NCBI RefSeq assembly: GCF_019397265.1
Contig: NZ_CP068985.1
Location: forward strand, 1,964,501-2,028,500
DNA length: 64,000 bases
From: Nonomuraea coxensis DSM 45129
GTDB lineage: Bacteria > Actinomycetota > Actinomycetes > Streptosporangiales > Streptosporangiaceae
Reading direction: 5' to 3'
The notes under the pieces are model-generated. The model had not been told where the DNA came from. It did no database searches and worked only from the letters and a program-made list of their open reading frames with translations. The first letter of the stretch is position 1. Every line of letters starts with the position of its first letter. Made by a program: the position numbers and the translations under genes. Shown here in pieces: positions 16,954 through 24,206 of the stretch.

Positions 16954-17277
16954 TCAGAGGGGGGAATAGAGCACGAAGACGTTGCCCGAGGGATCGCGCA
17001 GCACGGCCCGCCGCTCGTGCGGCCCCTCCTCGGGGCCGCGCACCACCTCGGCCCCGCGCCCGGCCAGCTCGCGCACGCTCTCCCGCACGTCGTCCACCTT
17101 GTACGACGGCGCCGCCGCCGGCGTGACGTGCTCGGCCGGCCCGGCCAGCGCCACGGTGACGCCGCCCCCGTCCAGCGCCGCGAACCGGTCGCCGTCGCGG
17201 AACTTCACCGGCAGCCCGTAGAAGGCGATGGCCTCGTCCAGGTCGGCCACCGGGATCAGCACGTTGCCCAGCTTCAC
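16954..17277 (-). CDS. VOC-superfamily (glyoxalase/bleomycin-resistance fold) protein
   Basis: 107 residues with the paired beta-alpha-beta-beta-beta fold: NVLIPVADLDEAIAFY in the first half and YKVDDVRESVRELAGRGAEV with RDPSGNVFVLYSP in the second. The usual metal ligands (His/Gln near the start, Glu after the GN motif) are not visible, since the last motif reads NVFVLYS. It may therefore bind rather than transform a ligand. The GTG overlaps the stop of the OB-fold gene (GTGA), with GGAGG in front, so it is translationally coupled in the catabolic operon. Confidence 0.8.
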   Translation of the reverse strand: MKLGNVLIPVADLDEAIAFYGLPVKFRDGDRFAALDGGGVTVALAGPAEHVTPAAAPSYKVDDVRESVRELAGRGAEVVRGPEEGPHERRAVLRDPSGNVFVLYSPL

Positions 17278-17672
17278 GCGGGCCTCCAATGCGGCAACTC
17301 GTTGACGAACGTCACCCGCACCGGCATGCCGATGCGTACCTCCTCCGGCGCGCACCCCACCACGTGCCCGAACGCGCGCACGCCGGCGGGCAGGTCCACC
17401 CACGCCGTCACGTACGGCTCCCGCCCCTGGTAGCCGGGCGCGAACGACCGGTGGACGACGGTGAACGTGTGGACCACGCCTGTCCCGCCGACCGGCTCGT
17501 ACGTCAGCTCGCCGCCGCCGCACCACGGGCACGCCGCCTCGGGGAGCTGCACCCATCGGCCGCAGCCCGCGCAGCGCTGGACGACCAGCTCGCCCCGCGC
17601 GCAGGCGGCCCGGTACCCGGCCAGGTGGGCGGGCGGGTCGGGGGGAGGGCTGGTGGCGGTGTCGGCGCTCAT
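17274..17672 (-). CDS. OB-fold/Zn-ribbon protein (DUF35 family), probable partner of an Ltp-type aldolase
   Basis: 132 residues. A rubredoxin-like zinc ribbon (QRCAGCGRWVQLPEAACPWCGGG, two C-x-x-C pairs) is followed by an OB-fold (TYEPVGGTGVVHTFTVVHR and VTAWVDLPAGVRAFGHVVG). In actinobacterial steroid side-chain catabolism DUF35 proteins or domains pair with Ltp thiolase-like proteins to form retro-aldolases that remove a short acyl-CoA. No Ltp gene is adjacent, but one lies at 43880-44959 behind the same operator type. First gene of a six-gene operon; its ATG is nine bases from the operator with no ribosome site, which suggests a leaderless transcript. Confidence 0.88.
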   Translation of the reverse strand: MSADTATSPPPDPPAHLAGYRAACARGELVVQRCAGCGRWVQLPEAACPWCGGGELTYEPVGGTGVVHTFTVVHRSFAPGYQGREPYVTAWVDLPAGVRAFGHVVGCAPEEVRIGMPVRVTFVNELPHWRPA

Positions 17673-17681
17673 CGCTTGCCA

Positions 17682-17699
17682 AGCTAGCGCACGCTTGGT
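17682..17699. promoter_or_regulatory. KstR2-like operator of the six-gene CoA-ligase operon
   Basis: Minus strand reads ACCAAGCGTGCGCTAGCT. Perfect 6-base arms CCAAGC/GCTTGG surround an 8-base centre at 17679-17698. Bases 17684-17701 are the exact complement of the 18-mer at 6348-6365. The operator lies nine bases from the ATG of the OB-fold gene. Confidence 0.75.
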
Positions 17700-17721
17700 T
17701 GCCCGGCAAGGGCGTGTCCCG

Positions 17722-19554
17722 TCACTCGACGGGGACCAGCGTCCCCACGTGCTCGGGCGCCCCGCCGGGATCGCGGGACGCGGCGTCGCCGGCGGGGGTG
17801 GCGTCCTCGGCGGTGGCGACGTTCTCGGCGGTTGTGGGGTCGTTGGCGGGGTCGTTGGCGGTGGCCGGGGCGTTCACGGGGCTGGGGGAGGGGCCGGTGG
17901 GCGGGGTCGAGGCCGGGGTGGGGCAGGCGGGACCGTCCACCGGGACCTCGCTCACCTGGGGGCCGTTGCCCGAGGCGGGCTCGGTCATCACCAGGATGCC
18001 GACGTAGACGCGCCGGTCGCAGGCCACCGTGCCGGGGTCGTGACCGACGGCGCTGGTGTACGACGTGTGGCCGCTCAGGACGAGGGTCTCCTGGTGCAGC
18101 GTCGTGGCGGGGGCGTCGTCGCCGTCGCGCCGCGTGTAGGTCACCCGCAGCCGCACCTGGCCGGTCCCGTTCGCGGCGACCCGTACCGAGCCGGACCGGC
18201 CGCTCCAGCCGACGATCGTGGCCGCCCGCACGGCGGGCCGCGCGGGCCCGGTGGCCGACGCGGTGGCGGTGGCGGACGGGGTGGCGGTGGCGGACGGGGT
18301 GGCGGACGGGGTGCGGCGAGGGGCGGCGGCGCTGGTCCTGCCCGGCGTGGCGGCGGGCGTGCGCGGCGCGGCCCCGCCGGTGGCGCCGGGCGTGGGACGC
18401 CTGGTGGGCCCGGTCGTGGGGCCGGTCGTGGGCACGGTCGCGCCGGTGGTGGCGTCGGCGGGCGAGGGGGCGGGCTCGGACTTCTCCTCGGGCGGCGGCA
18501 GGAGGATCGCCCCCGGCCCGGTAGGCAGCCGCCCGCCCGACAGCACGATCCCGATCGCCACCGCCATGACCAGCACGCCCGTCACCCACAGGTGCGGCGG
18601 GAGGCGCGGCATGCGCGCGAGCCGGTCGCGCAGCGCCACCGCCGGGCCGCCGCCGCTGGTGGCGCGGTCGGTGCGTGCCAGCGGGAAACGGAGGGCCAGC
18701 AGCGTGGCCAGCTCGGCCAGGTGGCGGCGACCGCGTTTCTCCCACTCGGGGCCGTAGCCGGCGACCGCGTCCTCCTCCAGCTCGGCGGCGAACCGGCGGG
18801 CGGAGGCGTACCGGTCGGCCGGGTCCTTGGCCAGGCCGCGCCGGAGCAGGTCGCGCAGCGTGTCCGGCACCACCTCCAGAGGGATCGGCTCGGTCAGGTG
18901 CCGGTCCCTGGTGGCCGGCACGTCCAGCTCCTCCTGGCCGCCCTCCCCGGCGGCGCGGAACGGCGGCCGTCCCCTGACCGCCTCGAACAGGGTGCAGGCG
19001 GCGGCGTACAGGTCGGCGGGCGGGCCGGTCTCGTGCCTGGTCCACAGCTCGGGCGACATGTACGGCGGGCTGCCCGCGGGCACGCCAGGCTCCTCGGCGT
19101 GCACCACGACGCCGAAGTCGGTGAGCTTGCTGGTGCCGTCCGCCTGGACGAGGACGTTCTCCGGCTTGACGTCGCGGTGCGCCACGCCCCGCTCGTGCGC
19201 GGCGGCCAGGGCCAGCAGGACGCCCTTGAGCACGGCGAGCGCGGCCTCCGGTGTCACGTGGCCGTGCTCGTCCAGCAGCGTGCGCAGGGAGACGCCGTCC
19301 ACCAGCTCCATGACGAGCGCCGCGCGGGTCGGGGTCTCGACGTACTCGTAGAGGCGGACGATGTCGGGGTCGTCGAGCTCGACCAGCTGGTGGGTGTCCG
19401 ACCGGAAGCGCTCCATGAACTCGGCGTCCCTGCGCAGCGTGGCGTTCAGGTATTTGATCGCCACGTAGGCGCCGGTCGCCTGGTACGTGGCGAGGAACAC
19501 GCGGCCGGTGCGGCCCGCGCCGAGCTGGCGTACTTCACGGTAACCAGGGACCAA
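17722..19554 (-). CDS. Membrane Ser/Thr protein kinase (Pkn type)
   Basis: 610 residues. The N-terminal Hanks-type kinase domain (about 5-265) shows a Gly loop (LGAGRTGRVFLA), Lys in VAIKYLN, catalytic HRDVKPENVLV, a DFG motif in LTDFGVVVH and SPELW in place of APE. One membrane helix follows (LWVTGVLVMAVAIGIVL, about 321-337). The extracytoplasmic part has a Pro/Thr/Ala-rich repetitive linker, a beta-rich domain (about 455-540) with one Cys in TVACDRR and another in DGPACP, and a low-complexity tail. It would sense an external cue and phosphorylate cytoplasmic proteins. Start is a TTG at 19554, with GGGGGTAGGA upstream. Confidence 0.9.
   Translation of the reverse strand: MVPGYREVRQLGAGRTGRVFLATYQATGAYVAIKYLNATLRRDAEFMERFRSDTHQLVELDDPDIVRLYEYVETPTRAALVMELVDGVSLRTLLDEHGHVTPEAALAVLKGVLLALAAAHERGVAHRDVKPENVLVQADGTSKLTDFGVVVHAEEPGVPAGSPPYMSPELWTRHETGPPADLYAAACTLFEAVRGRPPFRAAGEGGQEELDVPATRDRHLTEPIPLEVVPDTLRDLLRRGLAKDPADRYASARRFAAELEEDAVAGYGPEWEKRGRRHLAELATLLALRFPLARTDRATSGGGPAVALRDRLARMPRLPPHLWVTGVLVMAVAIGIVLSGGRLPTGPGAILLPPPEEKSEPAPSPADATTGATVPTTGPTTGPTRRPTPGATGGAAPRTPAATPGRTSAAAPRRTPSATPSATATPSATATASATGPARPAVRAATIVGWSGRSGSVRVAANGTGQVRLRVTYTRRDGDDAPATTLHQETLVLSGHTSYTSAVGHDPGTVACDRRVYVGILVMTEPASGNGPQVSEVPVDGPACPTPASTPPTGPSPSPVNAPATANDPANDPTTAENVATAEDATPAGDAASRDPGGAPEHVGTLVPVE
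18263..18310. repeat. Tandem 18-bp repeat in the kinase linker
   Basis: GTGGCGGTGGCGGACGGG at 18263-18280 is repeated exactly at 18281-18298, followed by a 12-base partial copy to 18310. On the minus strand it encodes the TPSATATPSATAT-type linker of the kinase. Such repeats expand and contract by slippage. Confidence 0.85.
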
Positions 19555-19683
19555 GTCCTACCCCCATGTGGCGGCCGTCTCTGGGTTCGACGGTCTCACC
19601 CGGGGTTCGGGTTGTCACGAGTGCGGCTATTTCGCCGTGAGTTAACCCCTTATGACGGGAGGTGGCGGTGATACCCTCCTTAT

Positions 19684-19701
19684 ACCAAGCAAGCGCTCGG
19701 G
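19684..19701. promoter_or_regulatory. KstR2-like operator, isochorismatase-like/SDR unit
   Basis: ACCAAGCAAGCGCTCGGG, three bases before the ATG at 19705. The first ten bases are identical to the minus-strand site at 62266-62283. A GTTAACCCC/TTATGACG stretch upstream (about 19640) could hold the promoter. Confidence 0.6.
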
Positions 19702-19704
19702 TAA

Positions 19705-20313
19705 ATGAAGTGGGGTGGGCGGGTGGAGGGCGTGGCGGTGCTCGTGATGGAGATGCAGCGGGGCGTCGTCGGTGATCTCACGAAATTTCCGGACCTGCGG
19801 GCGGCGTGCGAGCGGCACGGCGTCGTCCCCACCATCGCCCGGCTCCTCGCGGCCGCCCGCGCCGCCGCGATCCCCGTCGTGCACTGCACGGCCGCCTTCC
19901 GCGCCGACCGGGCCGGCTCCCACACCGCGAACTGCCCCTTCATCGTCTCCCTCCTCAAGGACCCCGCCCACATGCTGGAGGGCACCCCCGCCGTCGAGGT
20001 GCTGCCCGGCCTGCGCGCCCCCGGCGACCTGGAGAGCCGCAGGAACCACGGCTTCTCGCCGTTCACCGGCACCTCGCTCGACATGACGCTGCGCTCGCTC
20101 GGCGTCTCCACCGTGGTCGCCGCCGGGGTCTCGCTCAACCTCGGCATCCCCGGCCTGGCGCTGGAGGCGGTCAACCTCGGCTACCGGGTCACGGTCGTCA
20201 CGGACGCGGTCGCGGGCATCCCCGACGACTACGCGCGGGCCGTCCTGCGGAACACGATCGGCCTGCTCGCCACCCGCGCCACCGCCGCCGACCTCGCCGG
20301 GAGCTGGACATGA
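19705..20313 (+). CDS. Isochorismatase-like protein lacking the catalytic cysteine
   Basis: 202 residues or fewer. The isochorismatase/nicotinamidase fold is recognisable: first strand VAVLVMEMQRGVVG, middle AAIPVVHCTAAFRADRAG and nucleophile region AAGVSLNLGIPGLALEAVNLGY. The usual Asp of the D-M-Q motif is Glu, and the normal G-V-x-T-x-x-C nucleophile loop reads GVSLNLG, so the catalytic Cys is missing. It may be a binding or regulatory protein, or use other chemistry. The ATG at 19705 directly follows the operator; GTGs at 19723, 19732 and 19738 are possible starts (GGAGGG precedes the last). Overlaps the SDR gene by ATGA. Confidence 0.75.
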   Translation: MKWGGRVEGVAVLVMEMQRGVVGDLTKFPDLRAACERHGVVPTIARLLAAARAAAIPVVHCTAAFRADRAGSHTANCPFIVSLLKDPAHMLEGTPAVEVLPGLRAPGDLESRRNHGFSPFTGTSLDMTLRSLGVSTVVAAGVSLNLGIPGLALEAVNLGYRVTVVTDAVAGIPDDYARAVLRNTIGLLATRATAADLAGSWT

Positions 20314-21101
20314 GCGACATGGACGGCATGGACGGCATGGGCGACATGTATGGCATGGACGGACTGGACGGCATGCGACTGGACGGCCGCGCCGCCGTCA
20401 TCACCGGGGGAGCGGGCGCGATCGGCGCGGCCATCGCCGCCGACCTGGCCGCGCTCGGCGCCCGCGTCGTGCTCGGCGACGTGGACCTGCCCGGCGCGGA
20501 GCGGGTCGCCGCCGGACTGCCGGGCGCGCGGGCCGCCGCCCTCGACCTCACCGATCCGGAGTCGGTCGCGGCGTTCGCCCGCGCCGCCGGTGACGTGGAC
20601 GTGCTCGTGCACAACGCCGGGGTCGCGGTGATCGGGCCGTTCACGGAGAGCGACCCGGCCTCGTGGGACCTCATGTGGCAGGTCAACCTGCGCGGCCCGA
20701 TGCTGCTGACCAAGCTGCTGCTGCCCGGGATGACGGCCAGGGGCTGGGGGCGGCTGGTGTTCGTCTCCAGCGACGGGGCACGGGCCGGCTCGGGCGGCGA
20801 GGGCGCGTACGCGGCCACGAAGGCGGGCCTGTTCGGGCTGGCCAAGACGCTCGCCAGGGAGGCCGCCCGCGGCCGGGTCACCTCGAACGTGGTCTGCCCC
20901 GGCCCCACGGACACGCCGATGCTGCGCCGGGTCGCGGCGGCCGAGCCCGGGCTGGTCGACCGGATCGCCCGGGGCATCCCGCTGCGCCGCCTCGGCGTGC
21001 CCGCGGACGTTTCCGGGCTGGTCGCCTTCCTCTGCACCGAACGGGCGGCGTACATCACCGGCCAGACGCTGTCCGTCAGCGGCGGCGTCACGATGCATTG
21101 A
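20310..21101 (+). CDS. SDR oxidoreductase with Met/Asp/Gly repeat leader
   Basis: 263 residues. Residues about 23-263 are a classical SDR: AAVITGGAGAIGAAIAADLA, HNAGVAVIG, FVSSDGARAG and Y-x-x-x-K in GAYAATKAGLFG, ending in GQTLSVSGGV. The first 22 residues are an odd leader with five MDG/GDM-type repeats, encoded by copies of ATGGACGGC and rich in alternative in-frame ATGs; translation could begin at any of them. Coupled to the upstream isochorismatase-like gene (ATGA overlap), so both lie behind the operator at 19684. Substrate unknown; a hydroxyacyl-CoA or sterol-type alcohol fits the context. Confidence 0.83.
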   Translation: MSDMDGMDGMGDMYGMDGLDGMRLDGRAAVITGGAGAIGAAIAADLAALGARVVLGDVDLPGAERVAAGLPGARAAALDLTDPESVAAFARAAGDVDVLVHNAGVAVIGPFTESDPASWDLMWQVNLRGPMLLTKLLLPGMTARGWGRLVFVSSDGARAGSGGEGAYAATKAGLFGLAKTLAREAARGRVTSNVVCPGPTDTPMLRRVAAAEPGLVDRIARGIPLRRLGVPADVSGLVAFLCTERAAYITGQTLSVSGGVTMH

Positions 21102-21106
21102 CCGGC

Positions 21107-22327
21107 TCAGAGCGACTGGTAGACCGCCTCCACGAGGCGGATGCCGCGCAGGTTGCCCGAGAGCGCGTTGGCCATCCTGTTCATGACGTAGGCGATGCCG
21201 AGCCCGCGCTCGGGATCGCCGAGGCCGATCGAGCCGCCCATGCCGCTGTGCCCGAACGCGCTCCCCGACGGCATCAGGAACGTCAGCGACGGCCGCATGT
21301 AGCCCAGCCCGAACGCCGTGTCCAGGAGCAGGACGCGGTCGGGGCCGTTCACCCGGGTGCGGGTGGCCTCGCGCAGCGTCTCGGGGCGGAGGATGTCGCC
21401 GGCGGCGAGGGAGCGGTAGAAGCCGGCCAGGCCCCTGGCCGTGGTCACCAGGCCGGCGGCGGGCCAGCCGGCGCGCAGGATGACCGGGTTGTTCGCGCCG
21501 CCCTGGAGGCGGTGCATGGCGGGGTTGCCGAGCGCGCGGTTCATGAGGCTCTGCGGGTCGAGAGCGGCCCGGGTCATCGCGGCCACGAGGTCCTCAGGCC
21601 GCCCTTGCCCAGTGCCGCCCGCGCCGCCGGCGGCCCCGGGCGTGGCCGCACCCTCGCCCGTGGGGGCGGCGCCGGCCTCGGTGACCTTGAGGGCCTGGGG
21701 GCGTTCCGCCGCCTTCAGCCGGGCCGTCCTCGGGATCACGTCGTCCGGCGCGCCCACCCACAGCTCCAGACCGAGCGGCCCGGCGATCTCCGCCGCCACC
21801 AGCTCGCCCACCGACTTGCCGGTCACCCGCCGGACCACCTCGCCCACCAGGAACCCGTACGTCAGCGCGTGGTAGCCGTGCGCCGTCCCCGGCTCCCACA
21901 GCGGCTCCTGCCCGGCGAGCCGGGCCGCGATGGCGGCCTGGTCCTCGAACGCCTCCACCGGCACCGGCTCCTCCAGCACCGGCAGCCCCGACTGGTGGGT
22001 GAGCAGGTGCTCGACGGTGACCGCCGCCTTGCCCCGCGCCGCGAACTCCGGCCACACCTCGGCCACCGGCGCGCTCACGTCCACCAGGCCGCGCTCGGCG
22101 AGCTGCAGCAGCACGGTGGCGGTGACCGCCTTCGTGCAGGAGTAGGCGAAGGCCGGCGTGTCGCGCTCCCAGGGCCGTCCCGTGTGCCGGTCGGCGACGC
22201 CGTCCCACAGGTCCACGACCAGCTCGCCGTCCTGGTAGACGGCGAAGGCCGCGCCGAGCTCCTCGCCGTCGGCGAAGTGCCGTTCGAAGACCTCGCGGAC
22301 GCGGGAGAAGCGGGGATCGCAGTGCAT
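21107..22327 (-). CDS. Serine hydrolase of the class C beta-lactamase family (EstB/LipL-like)
   Basis: 406 residues. Nucleophile motif S-x-x-K is SCTKAVTATVLLQLAERG and the Tyr motif is in TAHGYHALTYGFLVGEVV. The C-terminal GHSGMGGSIGLGDPERG corresponds to the third active-site element. No signal peptide, so a cytoplasmic esterase is more likely than a beta-lactamase. The region APTGEGAATPGAAGGAGGTGQG (about residue 235) is a low-complexity insertion. Convergent with the SDR gene across five bases and divergent from the cyclase-family gene 28 bases away. Confidence 0.85.
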   Translation of the reverse strand: MHCDPRFSRVREVFERHFADGEELGAAFAVYQDGELVVDLWDGVADRHTGRPWERDTPAFAYSCTKAVTATVLLQLAERGLVDVSAPVAEVWPEFAARGKAAVTVEHLLTHQSGLPVLEEPVPVEAFEDQAAIAARLAGQEPLWEPGTAHGYHALTYGFLVGEVVRRVTGKSVGELVAAEIAGPLGLELWVGAPDDVIPRTARLKAAERPQALKVTEAGAAPTGEGAATPGAAGGAGGTGQGRPEDLVAAMTRAALDPQSLMNRALGNPAMHRLQGGANNPVILRAGWPAAGLVTTARGLAGFYRSLAAGDILRPETLREATRTRVNGPDRVLLLDTAFGLGYMRPSLTFLMPSGSAFGHSGMGGSIGLGDPERGLGIAYVMNRMANALSGNLRGIRLVEAVYQSL

Positions 22328-22355
22328 CGGACCTCCACGGAAAGGGAGCGCTTAC

Positions 22356-23264
22356 GTGGTTCACGAGCCTAACAACTGGGGACGATTCGGCCCAGACGAC
22401 CAGCGCGGCACCCTGAACCTCCTCACCCCGTCCGTCGTCCTCGACGCCCTGCGCGCGGCCACGACCGGCGAGGTGCTGAGCCTGGCCCTGCCGATCCGCG
22501 GCGCGACCTCCTCGCCGGCTCCCACCACCGTGCCGCACCTGCGGGGCCGGCCGCTGCCGCAGCACTTCATGTCCGTGGACGGCGGCGACTACGCGGCCGG
22601 CGCGCGGCCGATCGGCGAGGGCCTGTGCGTGGCGGACGACGCCCTCGTCGTGACCCCGCACGGCACCACCACCCACATGGACGCCCTCTGCCACATGTGG
22701 TCGGGCGACCGGATCTACAACGGCCATCCGGCGGCCCGCGTCCGCTCGTACGGGGCGGCCCGGTGCGGCATCGAGCAGGTCGGCGGCGTGGTCGCCCGGG
22801 GGGTGCTGTTCGACGTGCCCCGGCGGCTCGGCCTCGACCATCTGCCCGCCGGGCACCGGATCGAGCCCGGCGCGCTGGAGGAGATCGGCGTGCCGCGGCC
22901 CGGGGACGTGGCGGTGATCCGTACCGGCTGGCCGAAGGTGTGGGAGCGGTCGCCCGAGGAGTACTGGTCGGGCCAGCCGGGGCTGTCGGCGGCGGCCGGA
23001 CGCTGGCTCGCCGCGCACGACGTCGCCGCGGTGGCCGCGGACAACGCCGCGGTCGGCGGGCTCGACGCGCGTGGCCTGGCCGCCGAGGGCGTGGCCGACG
23101 ACCTGCACCTCATCCTGCTCCACCGGCACGGCATCCACCTGATCGAGATGCTGTGGCTGGAGGAGCTGGCGGCGACGGGACGGACGGAGTTCGTGTTCGT
23201 GGCGGCCCCGCTGCGCGTCGAGGGCGGCACCGGCAGCCCGCTGACCCCGCTCGCGATCCTCTAG
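22356..23264 (+). CDS. Cyclase-family metal-dependent hydrolase (kynurenine-formamidase-like)
   Basis: 302 residues. The cyclase/KynB motif is clear: VVTPHGTTTHMDALCHMW supplies the H-x-x-x-x-H-x-D metal ligands, and a later region with VAVIRTGWPKVWE and AVAADNAAVGGL is typical of the longer cyclase proteins of actinobacteria. Such enzymes hydrolyse amides, lactones or related compounds; the substrate is not evident. GGGAG lies eight bases before the GTG. Single gene, divergent from the serine hydrolase. Confidence 0.82.
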   Translation: MVHEPNNWGRFGPDDQRGTLNLLTPSVVLDALRAATTGEVLSLALPIRGATSSPAPTTVPHLRGRPLPQHFMSVDGGDYAAGARPIGEGLCVADDALVVTPHGTTTHMDALCHMWSGDRIYNGHPAARVRSYGAARCGIEQVGGVVARGVLFDVPRRLGLDHLPAGHRIEPGALEEIGVPRPGDVAVIRTGWPKVWERSPEEYWSGQPGLSAAAGRWLAAHDVAAVAADNAAVGGLDARGLAAEGVADDLHLILLHRHGIHLIEMLWLEELAATGRTEFVFVAAPLRVEGGTGSPLTPLAIL

Positions 23265-23367
23265 TTTCTCTGGGCGAGCGAGTTTCGAGTCGGGTCAGTG
23301 GTCGTAGGCGCTCAGTAAGCGGGTAATGGGCTGGCCGATTGTCTGGTGGCTCCGACGCCAGGCGGAG

Positions 23368-23724
23368 CTACGCGTTCGTGAGCTGGCGGTGATGTACCGT
23401 CAGAGGCTCGATATCGGTGGTGTCGTCGTCGACGACGAGCTCGACGCGGAATCGAACCCCCATCGCCGCGCCGAGGCGCAGCAGTGTCGCTATGTCCGGG
23501 ATGCCGCCACCGCCCTCGATGCGAGACAAGGCGGGCTGGGACATCCCGGCGCGTTCCGCTACGACCTTCTGGGACAAGCCTCGGCGCTTACGGATCTCAC
23601 GCAACTGGTCGCCGAGCTCCAGGTCACGGCCAGCCTGCTCGTACTCGGCGTGGGGGTGCGCGTCCGCTTCCATCTCGCGCAGACGCTTCGCCTTGTAGGT
23701 TTCCCAACGGCTGTGACCCATCAT
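23368..23724 (-). CDS. XRE/HigA-type antitoxin
   Basis: 118 residues. The Cro/C1-type helix-turn-helix is in the centre: LGDQLREIRKRRGLSQKVVAERAGMSQPALSRIEGG. A basic N-terminal segment (RWETYKAKRLREMEADA) precedes it. It is the second gene of a toxin-first pair; its ATG at 23724 overlaps the toxin stop by ATGA with GAGAGGAG in front, so the two are co-translated. Expected to bind the toxin and repress the operon through the dyad upstream. A stem-loop GCTCCG-(8)-CGGAGC at 23349-23368 sits at its stop codon and may end transcription. Confidence 0.87.
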   Translation of the reverse strand: MMGHSRWETYKAKRLREMEADAHPHAEYEQAGRDLELGDQLREIRKRRGLSQKVVAERAGMSQPALSRIEGGGGIPDIATLLRLGAAMGVRFRVELVVDDDTTDIEPLTVHHRQLTNA

Positions 23725-24092
23725 GCGCTCCTCTCGAACACGTGCGTGGTGGCTAGGTCGTGCTCTGCTTCGCACCGCTTCCTGGCAGCGATTGCACGGT
23801 CGATATCGGCGGTCTGCGTCCCATCCTGTGTCTTGCGGAAGACCGTCAGGATAACGATCACCTTGTCGGCCGGCTTCCAAAAGGTCAACCGCCAGGTCGT
23901 GCGGTCAAGAGCAACGCGCAGCTCGTGCACACCCTCGGCGTCCTTCAGCTTCTTCATATGATCCCCATCGGGGACGCCGCCTGTGACGAGGTGGTCGTCC
24001 ACGTTCCGCATGACCCGCTGGTAGAGCGGAAAAGAAAGACTGTCCAGCCAAGCCTCCACCTCCGGCTCCAGGTCGATCCCCCACTGAGACAT
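23721..24092 (-). CDS. HigB/RelE-like toxin (phage-derived Gp49-like family)
   Basis: 123 residues. Family features: EVEAWLDSLSFPLYQRVMRNVDDHL, then GDHMKKLKDAEGVHELRVALDRTTWRLTFWKPADKVIVILTVFRKTQ, with the basic and aromatic residues on the strands typical of ribosome-dependent mRNA interferases. Predicted to cleave mRNA when unneutralised. Paired with the downstream XRE antitoxin in HigBA order. The region has a lower GC content than neighbouring genes, consistent with acquired DNA. Confidence 0.82.
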   Translation of the reverse strand: MSQWGIDLEPEVEAWLDSLSFPLYQRVMRNVDDHLVTGGVPDGDHMKKLKDAEGVHELRVALDRTTWRLTFWKPADKVIVILTVFRKTQDGTQTADIDRAIAARKRCEAEHDLATTHVFERSA

Positions 24093-24121
24093 ACCATGAA
24101 TAATATATGCACTCGATGGTA
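24092..24121. promoter_or_regulatory. Promoter/operator of the first toxin-antitoxin operon
   Basis: Inverted repeat TACCAT (24092-24097) and ATGGTA (24116-24121) with 18 bases between, starting at the toxin start codon. The AT-rich centre (AATAATATAT) is unlike the rest of the window and could be the -10 region. Suits autorepression by the HigA-like protein. Confidence 0.5.
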
Positions 24122-24206
24122 ACCCGTGGCGGTGGTGAATACCAGGCTTGGCCGGTGCCCACTTCCTCGAACCTGGGTTGTTCCAGATCAGTCGCTCCCG
24201 AATCCT

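Noticed and set aside
21107-22327. True beta-lactamase
   Set aside because: The SxxK motif is present but there is no signal peptide and the third active-site motif is esterase-like (GHSGMGG).
22343-22360. AGGGAGCG-CT-TACGTGGT before the cyclase gene as a KstR2-like operator
   Set aside because: About 11 of 16 positions fit, and the match overlaps a normal GGGAG ribosome site and the start codon, so the resemblance is probably incidental.
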